From Candidatus Poribacteria bacterium (GTDB lineage: Bacteria > Poribacteria > WGA-4E > WGA-3G), in assembly GCA_028818705.1 (NCBI GenBank), contig JAPPNJ010000045.1, forward strand, positions 27,946-91,945: DNA of 64,000 bases. The letters run 5' to 3'. The notes under the pieces are model-generated. The model searched no databases and was not told the DNA's origin. It saw only the letters and a list, made by a program, of their open reading frames with translations. The translations under genes were made by a program, and so were the position numbers. This document shows positions 1 to 8,632 of the stretch, piece by piece (position 1 is the first letter of the stretch; each line of letters starts with the position of its first letter).

Positions 1-534
1 TTTTTCAAAGGAGATACGTAAACCGAAAAGGAGTGCGAGGGTGATGAAGCAGGAGGTGATTAGGTTTTCCCAAACAGGTTGTGCGACACCTGAAGGCAGG
101 GCATCTTGGAATAAGAAATGCAGTAGGGCGCCACAGGGTTTGCCAATTGGCACCCATGCTAAAGGCGCCCCTATCATTTCAAAGAGGACGATTGCAATAA
201 GGAGCCATCCCCGCGGTCCAGGGAGTTTTGCGAGGCGATTTCCAATATATTCGCCACTGACCGCTGTATAGCGCCCAAGTAGGTAGGTTACAAAAATGCC
301 TTTCACGACGCAGCTGAGCAGCACAAGCCAGAGTAAATTATACTCTGCCCATGCACCTGCCCGGACAACGACAATCGTCTCCCCTGCACCAATACTGACG
401 GAAGCAACAATCGCTGCAGGTCCAAACACAGCGGCGAGGGCTATGATTTTTTTTAGGGACCACGGTTCAGTATAGGGACCGGTAACGGGTGGGATGTCAA
501 CAGGATCAGAACTTTGGTTTTCTTCTGTCTGCAT
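1..534 (-). CDS. Nramp-like divalent metal transporter, N-terminal part (runs off window)
   Basis: Reading from an ATG at 534 to the left edge gives 178 codons with no stop, so this is the N-terminal part of a longer integral membrane protein. After a hydrophilic leader of about 30 residues come hydrophobic segments starting near FGPAAIVASVSIGAGE, followed by a second helix around LLWLVLLSCVVKGIF and a third around GWLLIAIVLFEMIG. The order GPA-helix, then LLW-helix with a YLLGRY/SGE loop, matches the first helices of Nramp/MntH-type transporters. The metal-binding DPGN of classical Nramp is replaced by GAGE, as in distant Nramp-related proteins, so the substrate cannot be assumed to be Mn or Fe. 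The gene is transcribed away from thuA, whose terminator lies just upstream of this start. Confidence 0.7.
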   Translation of the reverse strand, partial: MQTEENQSSDPVDIPPVTGPYTEPWSLKKIIALAAVFGPAAIVASVSIGAGETIVVVRAGAWAEYNLLWLVLLSCVVKGIFVTYLLGRYTAVSGEYIGNRLAKLPGPRGWLLIAIVLFEMIGAPLAWVPIGKPCGALLHFLFQDALPSGVAQPVWENLITSCFITLALLFGLRISFEK

Positions 535-548
535 AAAGGTTTCCTGAT

Positions 549-578
549 AAAATGAGCGGGTTCAAGAAAACCCGCTCA
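549..578 (-). terminator. Rho-independent terminator after the ThuA-like gene
   Basis: A 10-bp perfect stem (553-562 with 569-578, arms TGAGCGGGTT and AACCCGCTCA) closes a 6-nt loop. On the minus strand it is followed by TTTT. It lies 12 nt after the stop codon of the thuA-like gene. Confidence 0.75.
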
Positions 579-590
579 CTCTCGGACGCT

Positions 591-1319
591 CTATTCTAAA
601 GGCTCTAATGGCTGTGCGTTCCCGAAGACCGGCGTTGGAGCATTACCCGGTGCCGCCCACCGCGAAGCGTTTGCAATAACATGTCGAACGTTCTCGTCGT
701 AATAGATCGGATACGTTTCATGACCGGGACGGAAATAGAAGATTTTGCCTCTCCCGCGATAATAACAGCACCCACTCCGGAAGACTTCACCACCGGGGAA
801 CCAACTAACGAAAATGAGTGTGTCTGGTTCAGGAATATCAAAGGGTTCGCCATACATTTCGGCGTGTTCAATTTCAAAGTATTCGCCTAAACCTTCGACG
901 ATTGGGTGCCCGTGTTCAATGACCCAGAGGCGTTCTTTTTCAGCGGCTTCACGCCATTTGAGGGAACAGGAGGTGCCCATCAAACCGGTAAAGGGCTTAG
1001 AGTAGTGCGCAGAGTGGAGGACAATAAGTCCCATGCCATCCAAGACTCGGGCGCGAACTTTGGCGGCGATTTCGTCCTCAACAGCGGCGTGTGCAGCGTG
1101 CCCCCACCAGATTAAGACATCAGTGTTTGCGAGCACATCGTCGGTTAAACCGTGTTCGGGTTCATCTAAAGTTGCACTCCGGACTTTAAAACCACCTGCC
1201 TTGTCGAGACCATCAGCAATCGCACCGTGAATCCCATTGGGATAGAGACCACCAATGAATTCGTTTGTTTTTTCGTGTCTAAATTCATTCCAGACTGTAA
1301 CCTGAATTGGTTGTGCCAT
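591..1319 (-). CDS. ThuA-like domain protein (trehalose-utilisation family)
   Basis: A 242-residue protein beginning [13 protein letters not shown], with the class I glutamine-amidotransferase-like fold expected of ThuA. Visible are a [11 protein letters not shown] strand-turn near residue 90, a [12 protein letters not shown] nucleophile-elbow-like segment near residue 137, and a C-terminal [13 protein letters not shown] motif. ThuA was named for its role in trehalose/maltooligosaccharide use in rhizobia. In Poribacteria-like genomes these proteins accompany Gfo/Idh/MocA dehydrogenases and probably act on keto-sugars; the reaction is not known here. Start: ATG preceded by AAGGAG seven nucleotides upstream. 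It is a single gene with its own terminator downstream. No signal peptide is visible, so it is probably cytoplasmic. Confidence 0.85.
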   Translation of the reverse strand: MAQPIQVTVWNEFRHEKTNEFIGGLYPNGIHGAIADGLDKAGGFKVRSATLDEPEHGLTDDVLANTDVLIWWGHAAHAAVEDEIAAKVRARVLDGMGLIVLHSAHYSKPFTGLMGTSCSLKWREAAEKERLWVIEHGHPIVEGLGEYFEIEHAEMYGEPFDIPEPDTLIFVSWFPGGEVFRSGCCYYRGRGKIFYFRPGHETYPIYYDENVRHVIANASRWAAPGNAPTPVFGNAQPLEPLE

Positions 1320-1389
1320 AAGTTACTCCTTATAATAGTTATAAGTTGTCAGTTGTGGGTTGGGGGTTAAGAGGTTTCTGCGTAACAAT

Positions 1390-1794
1390 TCATCTTTTTT
1401 CTACTGAAACTTCAGAACTGGAGGCTGATATTTCTGATGTCACTATCGAGGTTTCTGCTGCAGCGAGTTCGGCATTAGGTTCTATCGGCTTTAAGGGTTG
1501 GATCGATAGTCGGCATCCGAGGGCAGTAAGAACAGCACTGAGTAAATCAATCCGTGGGGGCTTTTCACTTGAGAGCATATCTGAGAGGACTTGCGGCACA
1601 ACGCCAATTTTTTTAGCAACCGCTGAAACTCCACCTTGTGCCTCGACGACATTCTGAAGACCCATTAAAAAGAAGGGCGTGTCACCATCCTCCTGGTATT
1701 CCTCAAGTGCCACATCAAGATAACCGATTGCTTCCTTCCAGTCGGAAGTAAACCGTTCCATTAGAATTTCTTCCCATGTCCGATATTTTCTCAT
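1390..1794 (-). CDS. Orphan addiction-module antidote-like HTH protein (HigA-related)
   Basis: A 134-residue protein. Residues about 20-100 match the layout of the small 'probable addiction module antidote' family: YLDVALEEYQEDGD, then a helix-turn-helix with GGVSAVAKKIGVVPQVLSDML, then a segment ending LGCRLSIQ. Members normally sit directly beside a RelE/HigB-type toxin. None is present within the neighbouring kilobase, so this is an orphan antitoxin or a plain DNA-binding regulator. The C-terminal 30 residues are Ser/Glu/Ala-rich, low in complexity, and not part of the family. It starts 26 nt after the fabV stop with a GGAG ribosome site, so the two genes are probably co-transcribed. Confidence 0.65.
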   Translation of the reverse strand: MRKYRTWEEILMERFTSDWKEAIGYLDVALEEYQEDGDTPFFLMGLQNVVEAQGGVSAVAKKIGVVPQVLSDMLSSEKPPRIDLLSAVLTALGCRLSIQPLKPIEPNAELAAAETSIVTSEISASSSEVSVEKR

Positions 1795-1820
1795 GGTTGT
1801 GTCTCCGTAGCCTGCTATTC

Positions 1821-3014
1821 TTAGAACACCAATTCCGTCTCAACGGCTTCATCGTAGTCTATCCCTTCCACTTCAAATCCGAAGAGATTTCGGAAGCGGC
1901 GTCTGAAACCCGCGTAATCGGAGAGTTCATGGAAATTATCGGTATCGATTTGCTCCCACCGCTCGGCTACTACGTTGGTTATTTCAGGTTGCAACTCGCG
2001 GTCATCAAGCCGGATATAGCGTTCAGCATCGAGTTGCGGTTGCAATCCCGGTCCGAGATGCTCTGAGAACAGGCGTCGCATCTGCCCAATGGGTGCTTCA
2101 TTGATTCCCTTGGCATCCATAATGTCATAGAGGATACTGACATAAAGCGGCACGACAGGAATCGCTGCGGAGGCTTGTGTAACAACGGCTTTGTTCACCG
2201 AGATATAGGCACTGCCACCGAGTTGGTTTGCGAGGCGTTGATCAAGGGCGTCCACACGTATCTTTAAATCGTCTTTTGCTCTACCGATAGTTCCATCTCG
2301 GTAAATGGGCCAGGTCATGGAACCTCCGATATAGGTATAGGCGACAACGGTCACCTCTGAAGCAAGCAATTCGGCATCTGCTAATGCGTCAACCCACATC
2401 TCCAAGTCCTCACCGCCCATCACGGCGATCGTATCAGTAATCTCCTGTTCATTCGCGGGATCAATCGTTACAGGTGTGATGACTTCTCGATTGAGATCGA
2501 TTGTTTTTCCCGTATAGGGTTCGCCGATTGGTTTGAGGACAGATTGATGTGAGGCACCGGTGTTCGGGTGGACTCGACGTGGTGCAGCGATACTATAAAC
2601 GAGGATATCGATTTTGCCGAAGTCTGCTTTGAGTCGGTCAATAGCCTCCACTTTCATCTCATTGGAAAACGCATCTCCGTTGAGGCTATCGACATAAAAT
2701 CCGTCCGATGCTGCCTGTTGATGGAAAGCAGTAGTGTTATAGTAGCCTGCTGTCGCGGTGCGTCTGCTATCAGCTGGACGTTCATAGAGTAGCCCAAGCG
2801 TTTTGGCACCGTAAGCATAAGTTAAAGCGATGCGAGAGGCGAGTCCATACCCTGTCGATGCACCGATGACGAGGGCATTCATACCTGTCTCTTTGTAAGC
2901 AACGCCCTGTTTAATCTTACCTATCTGGTTTCGGACATTCGTCTGACAGCCAGTTGGATGGGCGTTGGTACAGATAAACCCGCGTATTCGAGGCTTAACA
3001 ATTTGAACTGCCAT
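1821..3014 (-). CDS. fabV: Trans-2-enoyl-CoA / enoyl-ACP reductase FabV
   Basis: A 397-residue protein of the usual FabV length. It carries out the last step of each fatty-acid elongation round, NADH-dependent reduction of the trans-2-enoyl thioester. The nucleotide-binding loop GASTGYG is at residues 51-57. The FabV-specific catalytic spacing Tyr-x8-Lys is present as Y238 and K247 in WPIYRDGTIGRAK, which separates it from FabI (Tyr-x6-Lys). The N-terminal KPRIRGFICTNAHP and the DILVYSIAAPRR segment are also typical. FabV enzymes are generally insensitive to triclosan; this is family knowledge. Start: ATG with AAGGAA upstream. The antidote-like gene follows closely. Confidence 0.95.
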   Translation of the reverse strand: MAVQIVKPRIRGFICTNAHPTGCQTNVRNQIGKIKQGVAYKETGMNALVIGASTGYGLASRIALTYAYGAKTLGLLYERPADSRRTATAGYYNTTAFHQQAASDGFYVDSLNGDAFSNEMKVEAIDRLKADFGKIDILVYSIAAPRRVHPNTGASHQSVLKPIGEPYTGKTIDLNREVITPVTIDPANEQEITDTIAVMGGEDLEMWVDALADAELLASEVTVVAYTYIGGSMTWPIYRDGTIGRAKDDLKIRVDALDQRLANQLGGSAYISVNKAVVTQASAAIPVVPLYVSILYDIMDAKGINEAPIGQMRRLFSEHLGPGLQPQLDAERYIRLDDRELQPEITNVVAERWEQIDTDNFHELSDYAGFRRRFRNLFGFEVEGIDYDEAVETELVF

Positions 3015-3300
3015 TTTTTAACTTTCCTTCCGGATTTTTAATCTTACCTTGCGGTTAAACAACGTGGGTTGGAAACTCCACATCCCTTTCTCAAACCCGC
3101 CTGCGCCGTTGTTGCAGGCTACGGTCTTTTGTAGCATAGAATGTCAGTCTGTGCCGCCTCAGGAGGTGTCTACTTAGAGTTTCAGTAACCAGTTGCCAGT
3201 GGTTTCATGCTTGGAGTATTCTTCTCCCGAGTCGCCCTCCACTTCGTTTCGGGCTGCGCTTTCGTGACTCATAATACCAATTTTAAGTTTCCTCAAGAGA

Positions 3301-3762
3301 TTAATCCTCAATTTCAATAACCATCTCAACTTCAACTGGAATTCCACCGGGCAGTTGCACCATGCCTACTGCGGAGCGGGCATGTTTACCCTTATCGCCG
3401 AAGACCTCGACGAAAAAATCGGATGCGCCGTTGACAACCGCGGGCTGGTCGGTGAAATCGGGTGCTGAATTAACGAACCCAACCACTTTGACGACCCGCT
3501 TGACTCGGTCGAGATCACCGAGGGCATGTTTGAGGGTACTTAACAAACCCATCGCAACCTGACGTGCCGAGGCGTAGCCTTCTTCGATAGTAGCATCCGT
3601 GCCGAGTTGGCTTTTATAGATTTTACCTTCGCCTGTTCCGGGTCCATGCCCCGAGGTAAATATGAGATTGCCGGTCTGTACGGTTGTGACGTAATTCGCT
3701 ACAGGGACCGCTGGCTCTGGCAATTCTACACCTAATTCTTCAAGCCGTTGTTCTATTTTCAT
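3301..3762 (-). CDS. RidA family (YjgF/UK114) protein
   Basis: A 153-residue protein of the RidA family, whose archetype hydrolyses reactive enamine/imine intermediates released by PLP enzymes. The N-terminal strand NLIFTSGHGP and the C-terminal HARSAVGMVQLPGG are both visible. The Arg in HARSA corresponds to the substrate-carboxylate-binding Arg of RidA (Arg105 in the enterobacterial protein), so an active deaminase is possible. The protein is longer than archetypal RidA (about 128 residues) and belongs to the RidA subgroup with a 10-20 residue N-terminal extension. Start: ATG with an AGAAGGA ribosome site. It stands alone, with about 280 bp on each side. Confidence 0.9.
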   Translation of the reverse strand: MKIEQRLEELGVELPEPAVPVANYVTTVQTGNLIFTSGHGPGTGEGKIYKSQLGTDATIEEGYASARQVAMGLLSTLKHALGDLDRVKRVVKVVGFVNSAPDFTDQPAVVNGASDFFVEVFGDKGKHARSAVGMVQLPGGIPVEVEMVIEIED

Positions 3763-3954
3763 CTGATTATCCTTCTGGAAATGGATTAAATTCTAATATG
3801 CCGCAAACACGGCACTTTTGACGTTCTTTGGAATATGGGCTTGCAAGCTGCGCTCTAAAGCAAGCAGAAGCTTACCGTGATCGTTTGTATGTGCCTCTAT
3901 TATTAAACAGATTTTCGGCAATTTTGTCAAGTAAAGTTTTTCGGGAATCTCCAC

Positions 3955-3983
3955 TTGCTTTATAGATCGGCTTCTGCTAAAAT
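3955..3983 (+). promoter_or_regulatory. Sigma70-like promoter for the dehydrogenase-sulfatase operon
   Basis: TTGCTT at 3955-3960, a 17-bp spacer, and TAAAAT at 3978-3983. It lies 57 bp upstream of the chosen ATG at 4041. An alternative start at 3984 would abut the -10 box, which argues against it. Confidence 0.6.
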
Positions 3984-4040
3984 GTGAGAAGGTTTAACCA
4001 AAATACCCCTATATCTTCATTAAAAACACAAGGAGCAACT

Positions 4041-5063
4041 ATGAAAGTAGCAGCGATTTTAGGTGAACGGCAGGCAGGACTTGTTGACGTGCCAGATCCA
4101 ACGCCAAAAGAGGATTGGGTAGTCGTGAAAATTCACGCGTCGCCGATGTGCACTGAATATCACGCCTTTGAACACGGGTCCAAAACCGATGGGATGGGGC
4201 ACGAAGCAGCTGGTGAAGTGGTTGACATCGCACAACCCGGAAAGGTGGAAATCGGGGACCGAGTGGTTGTGATGCCGCAATATCCATGTGGGAAATGTGT
4301 GCTTTGTACCGATGGGGATTACATTCACTGCGAAAATAACTACAATTTCGAGGAATTCACGGGTTCCCGTTACGGTAGTGCGACGATGGCGCAGTATATC
4401 GTTAAGCCGTCTTGGTTGCTTCCGAAGATTCCAGATAATGTGTCTTATGAACACGCCTCACTCGCGTGTTGCGCCTTGGGTCCGTCATACCGTGCCTTCG
4501 ACGAGATGGGGGTCAATGCGACGCATACTGTGCTAATCACTGGAATAGGTCCGGTCGGTTTCGGTGCGATTACCAACGCCCGCTTCCGTGGTGCGAAAGT
4601 TATTGCAGCGGAACTGATTCCGTGGCGTGTTGAACGCGCAAAACAGATGGGAGTCGAAGCGGTCATCAATCCAACAGATGAAGACGCTGTCGATCAGATT
4701 CGCGATCTCACGACAGACGGTCGCGGTGTTGATTTTGCCCTCGATTGTTCTGGGAACGTCCAAGCTCACCGGCTCTGCATTGATGCAACTCGTAGACGCG
4801 GGACCATCGCTTTCGTCGGGCAAAGTGGTAGAAACGACACTGTTCTCCACGTCAGTCCAGATCTCATCGGCAAAGGGCTACGGCTCGCTGGGGCATGGCA
4901 CTATAACCTCAATCAGTTCCCTGGATTGATGAAGGTCATTGAAGGTTCACCGCTCCTTGATCGACTTATCAGCAATGTCTTTCCGATGAGTGAGATCCAA
5001 CAGGCATTTGAAACTTCTACATCTCACGAAAGTTCTAAGATTATCTTGAAACCGTGGGAGTAG
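4041..5063 (+). CDS. Zn-dependent medium-chain alcohol dehydrogenase family protein
   Basis: A 340-residue MDR-family oxidoreductase. The N-terminal GroES-like domain carries the catalytic zinc region (SPMCTEYHAF, GMGHEAAGEV) and the structural-zinc cluster CGKCVLCTDGDYIHC. The Rossmann fold starts near GIGPVGFGA. The family oxidises alcohols or polyols with NAD(P). The substrate is unknown; it resembles sorbitol/threonine-dehydrogenase-like members common in Planctomycetes and Poribacteria. The start at 4041 follows AGGAG closely; a longer reading frame from 3984 would lie on the promoter. The sulfatase gene begins 3 bp after the stop, so the pair form an operon, probably for catabolism of a sulfated sugar or polyol (inference). 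Confidence 0.88.
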   Translation: MKVAAILGERQAGLVDVPDPTPKEDWVVVKIHASPMCTEYHAFEHGSKTDGMGHEAAGEVVDIAQPGKVEIGDRVVVMPQYPCGKCVLCTDGDYIHCENNYNFEEFTGSRYGSATMAQYIVKPSWLLPKIPDNVSYEHASLACCALGPSYRAFDEMGVNATHTVLITGIGPVGFGAITNARFRGAKVIAAELIPWRVERAKQMGVEAVINPTDEDAVDQIRDLTTDGRGVDFALDCSGNVQAHRLCIDATRRRGTIAFVGQSGRNDTVLHVSPDLIGKGLRLAGAWHYNLNQFPGLMKVIEGSPLLDRLISNVFPMSEIQQAFETSTSHESSKIILKPWE

Positions 5064-5066
5064 ATT

Positions 5067-6461
5067 ATGCCAAAGACGCACAAGCCGAATATACTTCTCA
5101 TCGTGTCAGATGACCATGCGGCACCCGCAATTAGCTGCTACAGTAGTGAGATGAATCGCACTCCGAATATCGATCGGATTGGTGATGGCGGAATGCGATT
5201 CAACAACTGCTTCTGTACGAACGCCATCTGTACACCGGCGCGCGGCTCTATCCTGACCGGAAAGTATAGCCATAAAACCGGTATCAAAACCCTCTCAGAT
5301 ACAATTGATCACACACAGGAACAGACACTCGCACAACGACTGCATGCCGACAGGTATCAGACAGCGATTGCCGGGAAGTGGCATCTTGGACACGGGGGTG
5401 TCAGCGATCCGCACGGCTTCGATTACTGGAATGTCTTCCCTGTCCAAGGCGCCCATCTCAATCCTGAAATGATTGAGATGGGAGAACGGAAAAAATTCGA
5501 TGGGTATTCCGCAGATATCGTGACGGACAGTTCGCTGAACTGGCTACAAAACCGGGATACGGATCAGCCGTTTTTCTTGATGACGACCTATAAAGCGACG
5601 CACGACCCCTTTTTCCCGAATCCGAAGCACTTGCATCTCTATACGGACGAAATTTCTGAACCACCTACCTTCAACGATACCTATAAAAATCGTGCGGCAG
5701 GCGCTGCGATGAACACGGCGAAGGTAGACACCATGCAACGGAAAAATCATCTCCCTGAACCGACACCCGAAGGTCTGGAAGGCGATGCGTTGAAACGGTG
5801 GAACTATCAGTGTTACATGCAGAACTATCTGTGTTGTGCACATGCCATTGACGAGAACGTCGGACGATTGCTGGATTATCTGGACGCGGAAGGTTTGGCG
5901 GAAGACACAATCGTTATCTATTCGGCAGATCACGGGTTCTTCCTGGGTGATCACGGTTGGTACGATAAACGGTTCATGTATGAGGAATCAATACGGATTC
6001 CGTTGCTTGTCCGGTATCCACGTGAGATTCAAGCGGCGAGTGTAACCGAACAGATTACGCTAAACGTCGATTTCGCGCCAACGCTCCTCGACTACGCTGG
6101 CATACCAATTCCAGATGATATACAGGGACGCAGTCTCCGAACATCGTTGAACGGAGAAACGCCAGCGGATTGGCGAACATCTATGTATTATCGGTATTGG
6201 ATGCACCTGGCGCATTTTAACATACCGGCACATTACGGTGTGCGAACAGAACGCTATAAGCTCATCTACTATTATGGTGAAGCACTGGGATCAGGTGGCG
6301 CGATTGATCGCTCGACACCACCGGAATGGGAACTGTTTGATCTGGAAAAGGATCCGCACGAGATGCATAATGTCTACGAAGATCCAGCGTATAGAGGGGT
6401 TGTTGTGGAACTAAAAGCGGAATTGGAACGGCTGCGGGATGAATTGGGGGATTATGAGTAG
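5067..6461 (+). CDS. Type I sulfatase (formylglycine-dependent)
   Basis: A 464-residue arylsulfatase-family enzyme. The metal-binding DD at residues 15-16 (VSDDHAAP) and the maturation motif C55-T-P-A-R59 are clear, followed by GSILTGKYSHKTG. The cysteine is converted to formylglycine by the sulfatase-modifying enzyme, which is not in this window. The second metal-binding block is YSADHGFFLGDHGWYDK in the C-terminal half. No signal peptide is visible, so the enzyme appears cytoplasmic, unlike many sulfatases. It follows the alcohol dehydrogenase gene by 3 bp and is probably translated from the same mRNA. The likely substrate is a small sulfated saccharide after import (inference). Confidence 0.92.
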   Translation: MPKTHKPNILLIVSDDHAAPAISCYSSEMNRTPNIDRIGDGGMRFNNCFCTNAICTPARGSILTGKYSHKTGIKTLSDTIDHTQEQTLAQRLHADRYQTAIAGKWHLGHGGVSDPHGFDYWNVFPVQGAHLNPEMIEMGERKKFDGYSADIVTDSSLNWLQNRDTDQPFFLMTTYKATHDPFFPNPKHLHLYTDEISEPPTFNDTYKNRAAGAAMNTAKVDTMQRKNHLPEPTPEGLEGDALKRWNYQCYMQNYLCCAHAIDENVGRLLDYLDAEGLAEDTIVIYSADHGFFLGDHGWYDKRFMYEESIRIPLLVRYPREIQAASVTEQITLNVDFAPTLLDYAGIPIPDDIQGRSLRTSLNGETPADWRTSMYYRYWMHLAHFNIPAHYGVRTERYKLIYYYGEALGSGGAIDRSTPPEWELFDLEKDPHEMHNVYEDPAYRGVVVELKAELERLRDELGDYE

Positions 6462-6500
6462 GACGGATTGGAAACCTTTGAGAGTTCCCCTTGAGGCATT

Positions 6501-6908
6501 TTATTTTAGGATGTCAATAGGTTCTTTACGTTCCCTATCTGTTCGGTCAAAATCCCGATCAAAACTGATGAGTTGGAGGTTATATCTCACCGCAGCAGTA
6601 TACTGATAGGTATCATCAAAATCAATGTTGAATCTCTGAATGGGCTGGTTTAAAGTCTTAAGATCTTCCAAGGTTAGCGAAAGTATGCGAATACCATCAA
6701 CAACCATATCGTCCATAAACCGAGTGAAGAGTGTAAAATTCTTCAACCGAAACAAAGCAATACCGATAGAATAAACAGAAAAATCTGTGATGAAGATTGT
6801 GTTTAAATCAACAGACTGGAGAAATGATTGAACTTCGGCCGTCCTCTCTTGACGCAATAACGCTTCAAGAAAAATATTGGTATCTACAAGATACACTAAT
6901 CTCTCCAT
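6501..6908 (-). CDS. PIN-domain toxin (VapC-like)
   Basis: A 135-residue PIN-domain protein. Candidate metal-binding acidic residues are D9 (YLVDTNIFLE), D98/D99 (FDDTYQYTAAV) and D117/D119 (SFDRDFD), the usual spacing of a PIN ribonuclease. VapC toxins cleave tRNA or rRNA when freed from their antitoxin. The start overlaps the last 13 nt of the upstream DUF2281 gene, which is the normal arrangement of a PIN/DUF2281 toxin-antitoxin pair. Its RNA target is not predictable from sequence. Confidence 0.82.
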   Translation of the reverse strand: MERLVYLVDTNIFLEALLRQERTAEVQSFLQSVDLNTIFITDFSVYSIGIALFRLKNFTLFTRFMDDMVVDGIRILSLTLEDLKTLNQPIQRFNIDFDDTYQYTAAVRYNLQLISFDRDFDRTDRERKEPIDILK

Positions 6909-7102
6909 TCCATTGTTTTCTTCTGAAGTTCAAGTGCTGTATATTGGTCACGATATTCCACCAAACCACCGATCCAATCTAATTTAAGTTTCTTTTTTCG
7001 CTTTGGAACCTTTTCAGTTAGAAGGGCATCAATGAAATGAATTACGTCTTTATGGTATTCAGGCGGAAGCTGCTTGAGTTTCTCAACAATAATAGATTCC
7101 AT
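6896..7102 (-). CDS. DUF2281-type antitoxin
   Basis: A 68-residue protein with an N-terminal helix (LKQLPPEYHKDVIHFIDALL), a basic linker (PKRKKKLK) and a C-terminal DWIGGLVEYRDQYTALELQ tail ending KTMEWRD. This is the layout of DUF2281 antitoxins that precede PIN toxins: the N-terminal part binds DNA or dimerises and the GGL...ELQ tail contacts the toxin. Its end overlaps the toxin start by 13 nt, giving translational coupling and antitoxin-first order. Confidence 0.78.
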   Translation of the reverse strand: MESIIVEKLKQLPPEYHKDVIHFIDALLTEKVPKRKKKLKLDWIGGLVEYRDQYTALELQKKTMEWRD

Positions 7103-7579
7103 TTTTATTCCTACTCTTTGATTTCTTTTGCCCTGTTATTCGCTTACATAACACCATTAGGACAATTTCCACTCGATTGTGTTAAATCTCAATTATGTTA
7201 AATATTGTAAACTATCTTGAGATTTAAAGCAATGTCTTTATCTAATCTTATAGGACTATTTAACTTCAGGTTTTCTGTAGGTTCTAAGAGATAACCGTTA
7301 CAAGAAAACTAAACATTCCTACGACTTATATAAAATTGAGTCTTTACAAATCACAGTCACGAGTTGTCAGGATAGGGGCAATCCCTTTGATGTCCCCCTA
7401 AATCATTAAAGGAAATTTTCCCATCTTATCCTAAAATATCAAGTCATATATGAGTTTTCCATGATATTGTTAGGGGCGTTTTGGTCATCTTTAAAAACAC
7501 TAACATTGAAGAGAAAACGCCCCTACATTATTTCAAAACTTTATCCATCGCAATCTTACGATGAAATGTTCAACAACTA
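7103..7579. other. AT-rich non-coding region with a long-arm hairpin
   Basis: No convincing gene. Near 7470-7526 there is an imperfectly spaced inverted repeat: TAGGGGCGTTTT on the left pairs with AAAACGCCCCTA on the right across about 33 bp. A 41-nt stretch at 7203-7243 recurs at 8548-8588 beyond the LamG gene. The remainder is unusually AT-rich for this window. Confidence 0.5.
7203..7243 (+). repeat. Direct repeat, left copy (pairs with 8548-8588)
   Basis: Begins ATTGTAAACTATCTTGAG and is about 80% identical to 8548-8588, with one single-base gap near the 3' end. The two copies flank the LamG gene in the same orientation, about 1.35 kb apart. Confidence 0.55.
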
Positions 7580-8398
7580 TTATCTATCAGCTTTAATCCG
7601 CCCCCAAGTGACAGCGAGTTTGCCTTCAGGTTCGACATCAGAGACGAGTATTTCCATGTCCTTCTGGATGTCCTTTTGGGATAAAGCTTCGCTGTAGATA
7701 GCGAATTCGTCAATAACACCGTGCGCCCCTGACGTGGTGGCTCTGTACTTAAACTTGTTATTTCCCCCGATTCTTGGGGATTCATGAAATTTAGGAAATC
7801 CTGCGAACCCTTTCGCTGTAGCGATTTCCTCACCATCCAGATAGAAGAAAGCACTACCCCCGAAATCCCACGTTGCGGCTACGTGCATCCACTTATCTTT
7901 TTTAACAACGTCAGCCGCCTGTGCGGCGAGATAATAGTCTGTATCCGGTGCGTCTTCTACCGCGAAGTGGAACTCATTTTCCCGTTCTCCAATGACGGCA
8001 CCTTTTCCAAAGGAGAAGAAGACGACTGCGTTGTTGGCATCGAATAACCTAAAGGTCCCAGCATCGCCACCATTCCAGTAGGGCTTAAACCAGAACTCAA
8101 CGGTGCCGGGATCGGTCATTAAGTAATCGAATTCAATGTACTGGTCCAAGTCTTTGCTGAGTTCTATGCCCATCCCGTATGGCCCATCTTTACTTTTGAC
8201 ACGCTTTGCACCACCCACAATCCTACCGTCATTTCCATTTCCGCTGGCATCTTCAACGACATTTCCTTTTCCCCTGAAAGAAAACCACACTTCGGGGTCT
8301 GCAGTATGCCCAATATGAGAAAGCAACATCAAGCCAAAAATAAACATCACACCAAATACTAAAGGTTTATAGATAGCCTGGATAGTTCCGTTAAACAT
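7580..8398 (-). CDS. Exported LamG/concanavalin-A-like domain protein
   Basis: A 272-residue protein. The N-terminus has a hydrophobic stretch LVFGVMFIFGLMLLSHIG ending near HTADPEVW, consistent with a Sec signal peptide. The rest is one LamG-like jelly roll: EVWFSFRGKGNVVEDASGNGNDG, GTVEFWFKPYW, WMHVAATWDF, YLDGEEIA and a closing GVIDEFAIYSEALS. Such domains bind carbohydrate or protein ligands outside the cell and are very common in Planctomycetes and Poribacteria. The start at 8398 is chosen because AAGGAGG lies 6 nt upstream; an earlier in-frame ATG at 8446 lacks a ribosome site. It is flanked by a pair of direct repeats, hinting at acquisition as a cassette (inference). Confidence 0.8.
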   Translation of the reverse strand: MFNGTIQAIYKPLVFGVMFIFGLMLLSHIGHTADPEVWFSFRGKGNVVEDASGNGNDGRIVGGAKRVKSKDGPYGMGIELSKDLDQYIEFDYLMTDPGTVEFWFKPYWNGGDAGTFRLFDANNAVVFFSFGKGAVIGERENEFHFAVEDAPDTDYYLAAQAADVVKKDKWMHVAATWDFGGSAFFYLDGEEIATAKGFAGFPKFHESPRIGGNNKFKYRATTSGAHGVIDEFAIYSEALSQKDIQKDMEILVSDVEPEGKLAVTWGRIKADR

Positions 8399-8547
8399 AG
8401 CGTCCTCCTTATTAACGCATGTGTGTCTGACATTATTGTTAAACATTCTAACACATTATGGAAAATGGTTTTGGAGTGCTTGATAGTCCCATCCGAGATA
8501 GCAAAATAAGATTAGATGGATTGGTGAGATAAACTCCTTCTGCCAAC

Positions 8548-8588
8548 ATTGTAAATTACCTTGAATTTTAAAGCAATACTTTATATCA
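8548..8588 (+). repeat. Direct repeat, right copy (pairs with 7203-7243)
   Basis: Begins ATTGTAAATTACCTTGAA. It contains most of the predicted promoter of the downstream PhyH gene, so the left copy at 7203 may be a duplicated or decayed promoter. Confidence 0.55.
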
Positions 8589-8589
8589 T
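8561..8589 (+). promoter_or_regulatory. Sigma70-like promoter upstream of PhyH gene
   Basis: TTGAAT at 8561-8566, a 17-bp spacer, and TATCAT at 8584-8589, 43 bp before the ATG at 8633. Confidence 0.5.
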
Positions 8590-8632
8590 GTTTGATAAGA
8601 AAAAGATAACTCTATCTCGCTTGAGGATGAAA

